Virus record (IMG/VR): IMGVR_UViG_3300027797_000001
Coordinates: 50,923 to 114,922 of that record
Source of the DNA: a virus
DNA: 64,000 nucleotides
Strand: one strand, 5' to 3'
Below the pieces are notes generated by a model. That model made no database searches. It was given only the letters and a program-made list of their open reading frames with translations, and had not been told where the DNA came from. The translations under genes were made by a program, and so were the position numbers. Within the stretch, counting starts at the first letter, position 1. Every line of letters begins with the position of its first letter. Of this stretch, positions 56,686 through 63,937 are shown one piece after another.

Positions 56686-57405
56686 TTATTTATACACTTT
56701 ATTCCAGTAAGTCTTTAACTTACCATCTTTCATCTCAGAAATTATTATTTCTTCATTTTGCAAGTGCTCTGGCCTTGCACCACAAGTCACTTCTTCATTA
56801 GTTTTAAAGCTAAGAATGGTTTCATTACCCTTTCTATACATATAACCAATTGCATCTGCGTTAGCACAAATTAGAGATTTTATCTTGCCTGTCAAATCTA
56901 TATTTGCAGACATAACCATCTCTCCTTTATCATCTACCTGCTTGTCTTTAATGTGACCAGATAAAATAATATGGGGAGCTAAGGTATCAATAAAATCTAA
57001 AACTTGAAAGAATGCTTGCCTAACATATAAGTAACCCGCACCATTAGGTAATGTAAGAACACTGTCTCCAGAATAATTCTTACCCATTGATGTTTGTTTA
57101 TATAAGTTAATTGCAAGTGGCATAACCATATCTTCTAGAGCTGTAACAGTATCAATAGTAATATATTGATATGGATAACCAGCATCTTTGATTGCTTTGC
57201 CAACTTCTTTCAACTCCTGAAGATTATTAGCTTTGACTTTAAGTGCTTCTACATAGTCTGCACCATTCTCTAAGTCAATAATTAAATTATCATCAAGACC
57301 TGCAAATGCAGTTGTCTTACCTGTCTTAGGCTTTGAATACACAATTAATCTCTTAGGATTAACCCTGTTAGCTTTTACTTTTTTAGTTGGAAGTACTATA
57401 CCCAT
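56686..57405 (-). CDS. Sak4/RecA-like ATPase
   Basis: The product is 239 residues. Walker A is SKPKTGKTT (24-32); Walker B is in YITIDTVTAL, followed by IILSGHIKD, the usual RecA-core order. It lacks the RecA N- and C-terminal domains, as do the phage Sak4-type (AAA_24) proteins that pair single strands with SSB. It lies 16 bases upstream of the SSB-like gene and next to the 193-residue gene, forming a recombination cassette with the PD-(D/E)XK nuclease. Confidence 0.88.
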   Translation of the reverse strand: MGIVLPTKKVKANRVNPKRLIVYSKPKTGKTTAFAGLDDNLIIDLENGADYVEALKVKANNLQELKEVGKAIKDAGYPYQYITIDTVTALEDMVMPLAINLYKQTSMGKNYSGDSVLTLPNGAGYLYVRQAFFQVLDFIDTLAPHIILSGHIKDKQVDDKGEMVMSANIDLTGKIKSLICANADAIGYMYRKGNETILSFKTNEEVTCGARPEHLQNEEIIISEMKDGKLKTYWNKVYK

Positions 57406-57406
57406 G

Positions 57407-57988
57407 TTATTTGTTTTTTAGTGCTATTGCAAGTTTTTGAAATCCAGCTGCAATCTCCAGTAAAATAGCAGATACATCATCAGAGCCTTCTATGTCTTTC
57501 ATTTTGGGAACAAACTCCTCTTCAAAATCTGGAAACACACTTAGTCTCTTTTGTTCTTTTGGTTCTTCAGTTCTCTGTGTCTCATAGCTATTGTAAGGAA
57601 TTTCTTCAGACCCTTTGTTTACACAAACAAGTTCTGAAGTTGGAACAACATATGCAGAATACTCCTCGCCTCTAGAATTTGTAGAAGTTTTAACTTCATA
57701 CTCTTCCTTAAAATAAGGATTGTATCTATACTTGAATAGTGGTCTTTCCCAAAACATGGAAACCATGTTTGTCTCAGCTCCTCTTGCATCCCTCTCAATG
57801 TCCACTAATTCTATATAGATATCAGTACCCTTGTTTAATTCATTTTCAAAAAACTGAATCTGTCTTCCAAACTTACCTTTGCTATAAAATGCAGTCTTAG
57901 CTGTAAACTGATGACCACTGGTTAGTTTTTCTAAAAACTTTGAGTGATGTTCCATCAACTCTTTTTCTTTTTCTTTTCTGTTATACAT
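57407..57988 (-). CDS. Unknown protein between helicase and Sak4-like genes
   Basis: The product is 193 residues. It starts MYNRKEKEKELMEHHSKFL (charged helix), followed by a beta-rich middle (KFGRQIQFFENELNKGTDIYIELVDIERD) and a hydrophobic C-terminal helix (DVSAILLEIAAGFQKLAIALKNK). It lies one base from the Sak4-like gene stop region and 12 bases from the helicase gene, so it is part of the replication operon. A recombination mediator or helicase partner is possible but unproven. Confidence 0.65.
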   Translation of the reverse strand: MYNRKEKEKELMEHHSKFLEKLTSGHQFTAKTAFYSKGKFGRQIQFFENELNKGTDIYIELVDIERDARGAETNMVSMFWERPLFKYRYNPYFKEEYEVKTSTNSRGEEYSAYVVPTSELVCVNKGSEEIPYNSYETQRTEEPKEQKRLSVFPDFEEEFVPKMKDIEGSDDVSAILLEIAAGFQKLAIALKNK

Positions 57989-57999
57989 AATTTTTAATT

Positions 58000-58971
58000 T
58001 TAATTTGATGTAGGTGGTGGATCAATTTCCATAAGCCTCATGACATTTCTATCTAACTTGAAGAAGTTCATACCCATAAAGCCATTTCTAGATTTTAGTA
58101 TGTGAAATACTAATAAATCTGGGTCATTGATAATATACCTCTCAGGTCCATAGAATTTAAGTTTTCTATTGGCAGGACGGTTAATACCAAGCACTACATC
58201 TGCATGTTGTAATAAAGCATCAGAACCATATAAATCAGAGTCAAGAATATAGTTTCCATATGTACCATTTTTAGCTCTTTCTATAGTTTCAACATTTCTG
58301 TTTAACTGACTAAGAACCAAGAATGCCACAGGAAACTTCTTCTTCATTTCTGTAAGGGCTTCACCTAATGTATAAAGCATCTCAAACTTATCCTTCTGCC
58401 CCTTACCAACCTTAAATAAAGCTGAATGATCTATAGTAACTAAAGTATTTGTAAATCCATCTTCACTTTTATGCTTCTCCATATAAGCATGAATAGTAGC
58501 ACACATCTCATCTACTGTACATGGATCATACACCACATCTACTATATCATAACTTGCTGTACTATCATAAAATTCCACACACTTTTGAAAAATACTTTTG
58601 TCAACAGGTTTTCCCTTACTCATCAGAGTATTGTAATCAGAACCTACATTCATAGACAATTTTCTAATACCATTTGTCTCATCTAACATCTCAAACTGAA
58701 ACTTTAGTATTCTGAACTTTTGGTCAGGATTAATCATTATGACATCATTAACCAATTGTTCCATAAATAAAGTCTTACCGGTTCCTGGCCGAGCACCAAC
58801 AACTGTAATAGTTCTCCATTCTAGACCATCACAAAAAATATTATTAAAATTTACCCAAGCTGTCTTCAATGATTTTAATTCACCATTGTGTCTAGCTTTC
58901 ATTTTATAGAGAGCTTTTTTAACAGCATCTCTTTCACTCACAGCCTTTAAAGGGCTCGCATTATTATACAT
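58000..58971 (-). CDS. Compact DnaB-type replicative helicase (SF4)
   Basis: The product is 323 residues. Walker A is GARPGTGKT (59-67), Walker B TLVTIDH (D181), motif H3 LSQLNR (220-225) and an Arg-rich C-terminal segment. The N-terminal primase-interaction domain of full DnaB (about 450 residues) is missing; only about 55 residues precede the RecA-like core. It would unwind the fork for the family B polymerase and work with the separate primase. Coupled genes on both sides support co-transcription. Confidence 0.93.
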   Translation of the reverse strand: MYNNASPLKAVSERDAVKKALYKMKARHNGELKSLKTAWVNFNNIFCDGLEWRTITVVGARPGTGKTLFMEQLVNDVIMINPDQKFRILKFQFEMLDETNGIRKLSMNVGSDYNTLMSKGKPVDKSIFQKCVEFYDSTASYDIVDVVYDPCTVDEMCATIHAYMEKHKSEDGFTNTLVTIDHSALFKVGKGQKDKFEMLYTLGEALTEMKKKFPVAFLVLSQLNRNVETIERAKNGTYGNYILDSDLYGSDALLQHADVVLGINRPANRKLKFYGPERYIINDPDLLVFHILKSRNGFMGMNFFKLDRNVMRLMEIDPPPTSN

Positions 58972-58981
58972 ATTCTATAGA

Positions 58982-59170
58982 TTAATTTTCCGGGGTACCT
59001 TCTATTGAAGGTTGAATTCTTTCATATAAATAATGAGACAAAGTAATTATAGCTTCTATAGCTATATACTGCAAAATGCTCACTTCTATAATGTAGTTGT
59101 TAATTATTAGATACAAACACACGCTCCCAATAATCCCAATAAGTAACTTCTTTAAATTTATATGTATCAA
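58982..59170 (-). CDS. Small membrane protein
   Basis: The product is 62 residues, with two hydrophobic segments (about 9-25 and 30-48: LLIGIIGSVCLYLIINNYI, ILQYIAIEAIITLSHYL), a basic start and a polar C-terminus. There is no cleavable signal. It could insert in the inner membrane. Its start overlaps the stop of the upstream gene by 4 bases. Being placed between the helicase and the 195-residue gene, it may be a membrane anchor for replication or a superinfection-exclusion factor; neither is shown. Confidence 0.65.
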   Translation of the reverse strand: MIHINLKKLLIGIIGSVCLYLIINNYIIEVSILQYIAIEAIITLSHYLYERIQPSIEGTPEN

Positions 59171-59754
59171 AATAGTCTTTCTTTAATAAATATTATTTCA
59201 TCATCTGGTTTGTTTATAATCATTTCACAATAATCAGCTAAATCTGAGTCCCAAGTTTTGTCACTGCTTTGCTTTCTAATAAAATATTGAGATGTTCTCA
59301 TATACTGATAATCAATCTCCCTGTATTCCAAAACATATTTCTTTGCTGCTAACAAAACTGTTTCCCAATCATAATCATAAGTTTCAAAGAACCATCTAAA
59401 TGCATTTTCTAAGTTTTTAGAATTAGATCTTGCATACTTACCACTGGCAAGTTTAATACTTGGAAATGTTTCTGAATACTTTTTTACAGAGTCTTCAAAA
59501 TTATCTCCCAATAAAAGTTTAGATGTTTTCTTTTTTGACTTCTTAAAGAAGCCATCAATCTCAGTAGTAAAGATAATACTTTTATTTGTTAATGTCAAGT
59601 CTTCATTTAACCAACCATCAGAAATTAATCTCTTTACTTCTAATTCCTTGCTTATATAAGATGCAGGAATTATACTTTGTTTTACACAATGTAAAACATA
59701 ATAACTATTTGGAGTAATTCCTTCTCCAATCAATCTTAAAAATATATCTTCCAT
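59167..59754 (-). CDS. Possible helicase loader or replication initiator
   Basis: The product is 195 residues. The N-terminal half looks like a winged helix (YYVLHCVKQSIIPASYISKELEVKRLISDGWL), then a basic linker (KKSKKKTSKLL), then a C-terminal helical part (YDWETVLLAAKKYVLEY, YMRTSQYFIRK, SDLADYCEMI). A winged-helix plus helical tail just upstream of a DnaB-type gene is the usual place for a loader or initiator. This rests on context and secondary-structure reading; there is no signature motif. Confidence 0.6.
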   Translation of the reverse strand: MEDIFLRLIGEGITPNSYYVLHCVKQSIIPASYISKELEVKRLISDGWLNEDLTLTNKSIIFTTEIDGFFKKSKKKTSKLLLGDNFEDSVKKYSETFPSIKLASGKYARSNSKNLENAFRWFFETYDYDWETVLLAAKKYVLEYREIDYQYMRTSQYFIRKQSSDKTWDSDLADYCEMIINKPDDEIIFIKERLF

Positions 59755-59755
59755 A

Positions 59756-60463
59756 CTACCAATTAATATTATATCCTGTTGTTTCTGAAACTAAATGATG
59801 CACTTTTAAGAATGCATTATCTGAATTCCATTCTCTCTGCTTATTATAAGCTGCACTTGCCGGGTGGCTTGCAAATACTTTGTGATTATTATCTCCAACA
59901 TATTCTGCCCACTCTTGTGCTTTTTTACCAAGGTAAAGATATGTAAGTTCTTTTTTATTATGATTAAGATAGTCAAATAAATTTGCTGTAAATTCTTGCC
60001 ATAAATCATAATGTTTACCTATCTTACCTACTTCAGTTGTAAGAGATGTATTAAGCATAAGTATACCCTGTCGGGACCATTTTGATAAGTCTAATGATCT
60101 ATCATACCCATTTGGATATAATTTCTCAACTTCATTTAACATATATCTAAGAGAAGGTTGTTCTTTTTCAGATTTACTACAGCTAAATGATATACCATCA
60201 GCTACACCTAATGTAGGATATGGATCTTGTCCAACTATAACTAGTCTTAAATCATTATATGGACATTCTTCAAATGCTCTAAATAAATCTTTTAAAGGTG
60301 GAGTAAATCTTTTATCTTCACTACTCATTTTATAAAGCTTAGTTAAAACTTCTGTAAACTCAGAACTAAACAGGTAAGATTTAAAAAACTTATCCCAACC
60401 ACTAGGCTGAAGTTTTTCAAACATTTTTTGTTTAATGCTATCAATTTCTAGTTCTATTTTCAT
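59756..60463 (-). CDS. ung: Family 1 uracil-DNA glycosylase
   Basis: The product is 235 residues. The catalytic motif is GQDPYP (78-83, D80) and the uracil-pocket segment LMLNTSLT (135-142, N138). HPAS (200-203) replaces the usual HPSP, and it ends GYNINW. It removes uracil from DNA and leaves an abasic site. Many crAss-like phages carry it beside replication genes. The gene uses a TAG stop, which argues against TAG recoding. Its start faces a plus-strand gene across a 29-base divergent gap. Confidence 0.95.
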   Translation of the reverse strand: MKIELEIDSIKQKMFEKLQPSGWDKFFKSYLFSSEFTEVLTKLYKMSSEDKRFTPPLKDLFRAFEECPYNDLRLVIVGQDPYPTLGVADGISFSCSKSEKEQPSLRYMLNEVEKLYPNGYDRSLDLSKWSRQGILMLNTSLTTEVGKIGKHYDLWQEFTANLFDYLNHNKKELTYLYLGKKAQEWAEYVGDNNHKVFASHPASAAYNKQREWNSDNAFLKVHHLVSETTGYNINW

Positions 60464-60492
60464 TTTTTCTTATTTTTGTTAAAATTATTACT
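60464..60492. promoter_or_regulatory. Divergent intergenic region with weak promoter element
   Basis: The 29-base gap between the glycosylase (minus) and the 97-residue gene (plus) contains TATTTTTG at 60471-60478, matching TAnnTTTG for the plus strand, 14 bases before the ATG. No clear -33 TTG is seen 20 bases upstream. Confidence 0.35.
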
Positions 60493-60786
60493 ATGAATGC
60501 AAAAATCAAAGAAATAAAAGATGATGCTTTAATGAGCATTTCAGTAAATAAATCATTTTATTTAATGAGTAAAGCAGTATCTTTTTATTTATTTAATAGA
60601 GTTGATGTTGAAGATAAAGATCAGTATCTTAAAGACTTAATGACTAAGGAATATCAAGATCTAGATGATCTTCAACGCAGTATTTATACAGTTATTTTAC
60701 TTTTAGCTGAAATTGAAAGACAAGCAACTGAAACTAATCAATTTGAGGAAAAAGAAATAACTGAAGATAGTATTAAGCAAGATTAA
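60493..60786 (+). CDS. Small acidic helical protein
   Basis: The product is 97 residues, helical and acidic at the end (ETNQFEEKEITEDSIKQD). MNAKIKEIKDDALMSISVNKSFYLMSKAVSFYL is hydrophobic enough for a helical bundle but not a membrane segment. It is a lone plus-strand gene between two minus-strand genes; its 3' end overlaps the convergent gene by 14 bases. No family recognised. Confidence 0.65.
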   Translation: MNAKIKEIKDDALMSISVNKSFYLMSKAVSFYLFNRVDVEDKDQYLKDLMTKEYQDLDDLQRSIYTVILLLAEIERQATETNQFEEKEITEDSIKQD

Positions 60787-61147
60787 TATTTAAATCCTTA
60801 CCAATTTCAATAGCAGATTCTATTGCCATTGCTAACTCTTCTTTGCTACATTCTTTAAAAGACTTACAGTATTCTGCACCACCTCCGTCATAACAGAGAC
60901 CAGAATGCTTTTTAACTAGAACTTTCATCTCATCAAATGTATAGCCAGATTCTTTGGCTAATTCTCTAATACAGGCGTGTATCTTAGCTAATTGTGCTAA
61001 GCTACCATTGTCTGAAGTTAGTCCCATAAAGACCTCAACTTCCTGACCATCTTGAAGTTTATCAAGAAATAATTGATAAGAAATCTTTGTGCTTTCATTA
61101 ATATGCACTAAATTTCCATTCTTCTTTGTAAGTTTGAAACTAAACAT
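60773..61147 (-). CDS. Conserved small phage protein, possibly NinB-like
   Basis: The product is 124 residues. It has LTSDNGSLAQLAKIHACIRELAKESGYTFDEMK, then KKHSGLCYDGGGAEYCKSFKECSKEELAMAIESAIEIG. The GxxHACIRELA...GYTxDEMK...CSxEEL pattern recalls NinB-type recombination proteins, but I cannot confirm this without a profile search. It is divergent from the metallophosphoesterase gene across about 31 bases. Confidence 0.7.
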   Translation of the reverse strand: MFSFKLTKKNGNLVHINESTKISYQLFLDKLQDGQEVEVFMGLTSDNGSLAQLAKIHACIRELAKESGYTFDEMKVLVKKHSGLCYDGGGAEYCKSFKECSKEELAMAIESAIEIGKDLNINLA

Positions 61148-61178
61148 ACGGTATTTTTTATTATATTATTATAAGCTT
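61148..61178. promoter_or_regulatory. Divergent AT-rich promoter region
   Basis: The 31-base gap between divergent genes is almost all A/T, with TATTTTTT close to TAnnTTTG on the plus strand. It must hold start signals for both genes or they overlap each other; no exact element can be fixed. Confidence 0.3.
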
Positions 61179-62204
61179 ATGAATAAAAATCCAAAAAAAG
61201 TAACCAAGGAAACTACTAAGATTATTTTAGAATATCTCAAAAAATTCCCTAATTCACCAAGTAAAACTCTAGCAAAAAAAATCTATTCTGAAAATGGGGG
61301 ATATTTTGAAAAATTTGAAAATGTGTATACTAGAGTTAGATATTACAGAGGTCAAATAGGAAAATATCATAGAGAAAGATTGAATAATAAAGAGTTTCAA
61401 AAAGAACTTAAAACAAAAGTAATGCAAAATTTTGTATCCTTACCAACATCCTTATCAGAAAAGAGAGGAACATTCACATTTCCTACAGGATGTAGAAAAC
61501 TTGGTGTTATTGGTGACCTCCATATACCATATCATGATGAAGATGCTATAGAAACTGCTTGTGATAAAATGGAAGCAGAAGGCGTAGACAGCATCTTAAT
61601 CAATGGAGACTTACTTGACTTTTATCAGCTTTCTTTTCATGAAAAAGATCCAAGAAAGATTCATTTTAAAAATGAAATAGAAGCAGGTAAACAGTTCTTT
61701 GAGTACATGCGCTCTAGATTTCCTGGGATTCCTATTTATTTTATACCTGGTAACCATGAAAACAGGTTTGAAAGATATCTTAGAATAAAAGCATCTGAGT
61801 TACTTGACATGGATGAATTTAGGTTAGATGTAATCTTACATGTTGCTGAATACAAAATAGAGTATCTTCCATTTAGAACCAAAGTTATTTTTGGTGACTT
61901 CCTTATAGAGCACGGCGACAAGATTCCTGGAGCAGGTGGTGTAGTACCAGCAAGAACTGCTCTAATGAGACTTAAAACCAATTGTATTGTAAATCACTTT
62001 CATAAAAGTTCTCAAAGCTCACAAAGAGTTTATGGAACCGGTGAGTCTAGTACAATAAGAGCATATAGCCTTGGATGTCTGTGTGAATTAGCACCAGATT
62101 ACATGGAAATAAATGAATGGAATCATGGCTTTGCTATTCTAACAAAAATTGATAATTTAGTGTCCGTAAATAATTACAAAATAGAAGGCAACACAATTAT
62201 CTAA
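61179..62204 (+). CDS. Calcineurin-like metallophosphoesterase with N-terminal HTH-like region
   Basis: The start is set at ATG 61179 (MNKNPKKVTKETTKI, 341 residues); the frame runs 30 codons upstream into the divergent gene, which is unlikely. The catalytic domain has GDLH (112-115), GDLLD (143-147), GNHE (191-194), EHGDK (244-248) and NHFH (272-275), the metal-binding set of the family. The first 60 residues (TTKIILEYLKKFPNSPSKTLAKKIYSENG) look like a helix-turn-helix. It may act on nucleic acids as a repair nuclease or on nucleotide second messengers; the substrate is not readable. It is coupled by a one-base overlap (TAATG) to the next gene. Confidence 0.88.
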   Translation: MNKNPKKVTKETTKIILEYLKKFPNSPSKTLAKKIYSENGGYFEKFENVYTRVRYYRGQIGKYHRERLNNKEFQKELKTKVMQNFVSLPTSLSEKRGTFTFPTGCRKLGVIGDLHIPYHDEDAIETACDKMEAEGVDSILINGDLLDFYQLSFHEKDPRKIHFKNEIEAGKQFFEYMRSRFPGIPIYFIPGNHENRFERYLRIKASELLDMDEFRLDVILHVAEYKIEYLPFRTKVIFGDFLIEHGDKIPGAGGVVPARTALMRLKTNCIVNHFHKSSQSSQRVYGTGESSTIRAYSLGCLCELAPDYMEINEWNHGFAILTKIDNLVSVNNYKIEGNTII

Positions 62205-62515
62205 TGTTTCTACCAATAGTACTAAAAGACAAAGATGGAGAGTATATTGAGCATCTTAATATAACTCATATTACCAGAACTTCATTTGTTAATGTGAGAA
62301 ACACAGATGCAGGTACTAGAATCCATTTAAGAACAGGAGAAGTTTTAACAACTCCTGTCCCTATGGATATAATTCAAACTGAAATAGATGATTGTTATAG
62401 ATCTGCTGCTGCCATGATAATGTTTAATATCCTAGCAGAGAAAGCACAGCTCTCTAAAATTACTGATGATGTTGATATCCTTGGTGGACAGCAACCTGAA
62501 CCAGATGCTCTATAG
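62204..62515 (+). CDS. Small unknown protein after the phosphoesterase
   Basis: The product is 103 residues. A beta-rich start (MFLPIVLKDKDGEYIEHLNITHITRTSFVNVRNTD, RIHLRTGEVLTTPVP) suggests an OB- or SH3-like fold; the second half is helical. TAATG overlap with the phosphoesterase implies co-translation. Its 3' end overlaps the convergent minus-strand gene by 56 bases. No family recognised. Confidence 0.7.
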   Translation: MFLPIVLKDKDGEYIEHLNITHITRTSFVNVRNTDAGTRIHLRTGEVLTTPVPMDIIQTEIDDCYRSAAAMIMFNILAEKAQLSKITDDVDILGGQQPEPDAL

Positions 62516-62723
62516 CATATCTGTTTAGTTCAGCTTTAGTATCCCAATCAAAGTTATATACTTTCCATTCACCATCCAGGCTTTCATCATTTGCTGATGA
62601 AATTAAACTTAGACCTGGTAGTAAATCTAATATGTAATAATAATAGTCATAGCCATTCTGGCTTTCATCATCTGAGACTTCTACTTTATCAAAGCCAAAT
62701 TCAATTAATTCTTGTTCCGTCAT
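62460..62723 (-). CDS. Small acidic protein
   Basis: The product is 87 residues, acidic and Tyr-rich (MTEQELIEFGFDKVEVSDDESQNGYDYYYYILDL). The start resembles those of the 53335 and 54109 genes (MTE(D/E)...), a family-like trend of small acidic phage proteins. It overlaps the convergent gene at its 3' end and the 41-residue gene at its 5' end. Function unknown. Confidence 0.65.
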   Translation of the reverse strand: MTEQELIEFGFDKVEVSDDESQNGYDYYYYILDLLPGLSLISSANDESLDGEWKVYNFDWDTKAELNRYAIEHLVQVAVHQGYQHHQ

Positions 62724-62826
62724 CTTTATATTTGTTTCTTAAATATTCTGCCCAATCATTTTGTTTTCTACCATTTATAAAAAACCATCCAAGATTTAAT
62801 TCAAACCATTTTATAAAAGTTTTCAT
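62701..62826 (-). CDS. 41-residue Trp-rich small protein
   Basis: A short ORF starts MKTFIKWFELNLGWFFING and ends KDDGTRIN with TGA. Its ATG overlaps the stop of the upstream gene (ATGA), and its end overlaps the next gene by 23 bases, both signs of a coupled phage gene. The first 18 residues are amphipathic and Trp-rich, so it may associate with membranes. No function recognised. Confidence 0.55.
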   Translation of the reverse strand: MKTFIKWFELNLGWFFINGRKQNDWAEYLRNKYKDDGTRIN

Positions 62827-63332
62827 TTTTCTACCATTGTTTGCATGAACACTGTATGATTCAGGATTTCAAAAGCATATGTATATTTTAAATCTTTATA
62901 TACTTCATTCTCTTTAGAATATATCCCGTGTTCTTTGATTCTTAAATCTCTTAGATTCTGTATGCTTAATGTTACTATAGCAAGATTGTCTCCATCTTCT
63001 GATTTCATCATGCTTATGATGTTTCTTATTTCAGCATCATTTAGATAATTGTACTTCTTAAGTAACATTAGCTCAGCCATATATACAAAGGGCCGGAATT
63101 CATCCTTCTTAGACCCTTTATGGTACATATACCATAGATAGTTTAGATTACCATCTGCACCATCAGTAATATTATAATGTTCTTCGGCAATTGCTGCCAC
63201 AAGTTTTAGCATTTCTTTTGTATCTGTCATAAGTTTTATTTTAGAAAATATACCGTATGGTGTTCCACTGTATAATATCACCATGAAGTTTTCTAAATTC
63301 TTCAATATATCTGGGTTTATCTGATGATACAT
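62823..63332 (-). CDS. MMKS-motif phage protein, paralog of the 52907 gene
   Basis: The frame is 169 residues from ATG 63332; ATG 63230 (MTDTKEMLKLVAAIAEEHY, 135 residues) looks like a more natural N-terminus but would leave 120 empty bases. IRNIISMMKSEDGDNLAIVTLSI mirrors VKNLVNMMKSPDKENNYLVYKVL of the 142-residue protein. Helical throughout. Function unknown; two copies in one phage suggest a dosage or two-partner role. Confidence 0.7.
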   Translation of the reverse strand: MYHQINPDILKNLENFMVILYSGTPYGIFSKIKLMTDTKEMLKLVAAIAEEHYNITDGADGNLNYLWYMYHKGSKKDEFRPFVYMAELMLLKKYNYLNDAEIRNIISMMKSEDGDNLAIVTLSIQNLRDLRIKEHGIYSKENEVYKDLKYTYAFEILNHTVFMQTMVEK

Positions 63333-63350
63333 GCCTACTAGTAATTTTCT

Positions 63351-63569
63351 CTACCAACGTTTCTGAAAGTTAATAAAAGCTGATGCATTCTTATTAGAAT
63401 CAAATATCTTGGGCATACCATATTTATCTAATACATATTCCCATTTAGTAAAGAACCATAAGAATTTAACTTTCTTTTGTACAGAGAATTTTGTCCCTGA
63501 ATATGGTGTAAGTTTTACCATTAATACTCTATAACCCTGCTTGTCCTCTCCTTTCCTTAAAATAATCAT
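63351..63569 (-). CDS. Small basic protein
   Basis: The product is 72 residues (MIILRKGEDKQGYRVLMVKLTPYSG), basic and aromatic, ending FINFQKRW with TAG. Beta strands and a Trp/Phe cluster (FLWFFTKWEYVLDKYG) suggest a compact fold. No family recognised. The TAG stop is another case of TAG used as a real terminator. Confidence 0.65.
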   Translation of the reverse strand: MIILRKGEDKQGYRVLMVKLTPYSGTKFSVQKKVKFLWFFTKWEYVLDKYGMPKIFDSNKNASAFINFQKRW

Positions 63570-63587
63570 ATGTGTTGGTTTATTTAG

Positions 63588-63809
63588 TTACTTATCTAAT
63601 TTAATCTGATTCTCATCTAGTATCTCATAGAACTTGTTCCGGATTCTTTCTACCATATCCCATTCTTCTTGCTTAAGTTCTTCATACTTCCATAGTGTTC
63701 TCAGCTCTTGAGATATATCCCATAATGCTGAGTGCATATTACTACCTTGTATAGCAAAATCAAATTCTGCTTGATCTTCCGGTAAATTAAAGGTTATTTT
63801 TGCTTTCAT
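63588..63809 (-). CDS. Conserved phage protein (MKAxITFNLPED type)
   Basis: The product is 73 residues. MKAKITFNLPEDQAEFDFAIQGSNMHSALWDISQELRTLWKY matches a short conserved phage protein that I recognise by pattern (TFNLPED then a G-x-x-x-x-x-AL...LR...KY helix). Function is unknown; it occurs across unrelated phages. It is the first complete gene downstream of the palindrome at 63840..63876. Confidence 0.8.
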   Translation of the reverse strand: MKAKITFNLPEDQAEFDFAIQGSNMHSALWDISQELRTLWKYEELKQEEWDMVERIRNKFYEILDENQIKLDK

Positions 63810-63839
63810 AGTTCTTGTTGTTTAAAGGTTTCTCAATTA

Positions 63840-63876
63840 ATTATGTCACAAATATCTCCTATATTTGTGACATAAT
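63840..63876. promoter_or_regulatory. Perfect 16-bp-arm palindrome, candidate operator or replication site
   Basis: ATTATGTCACAAATAT (63840-63855) and ATATTTGTGACATAAT (63861-63876) are perfect inverted repeats around a 5-base centre. Neither strand has a U-tract after the stem, so it is not a standard terminator. The plus strand also reads TATATTTG (TAnnTTTG) in the right arm. The 128-base gap holds no ORF. It may bind a dimeric repressor or a replication initiator. Confidence 0.7.
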
Positions 63877-63937
63877 AAAAAGTTTATAGACTTAAAATTT
63901 GTAAAGTTTTTTAAGTTTATAAGCCTATAACCTGATA

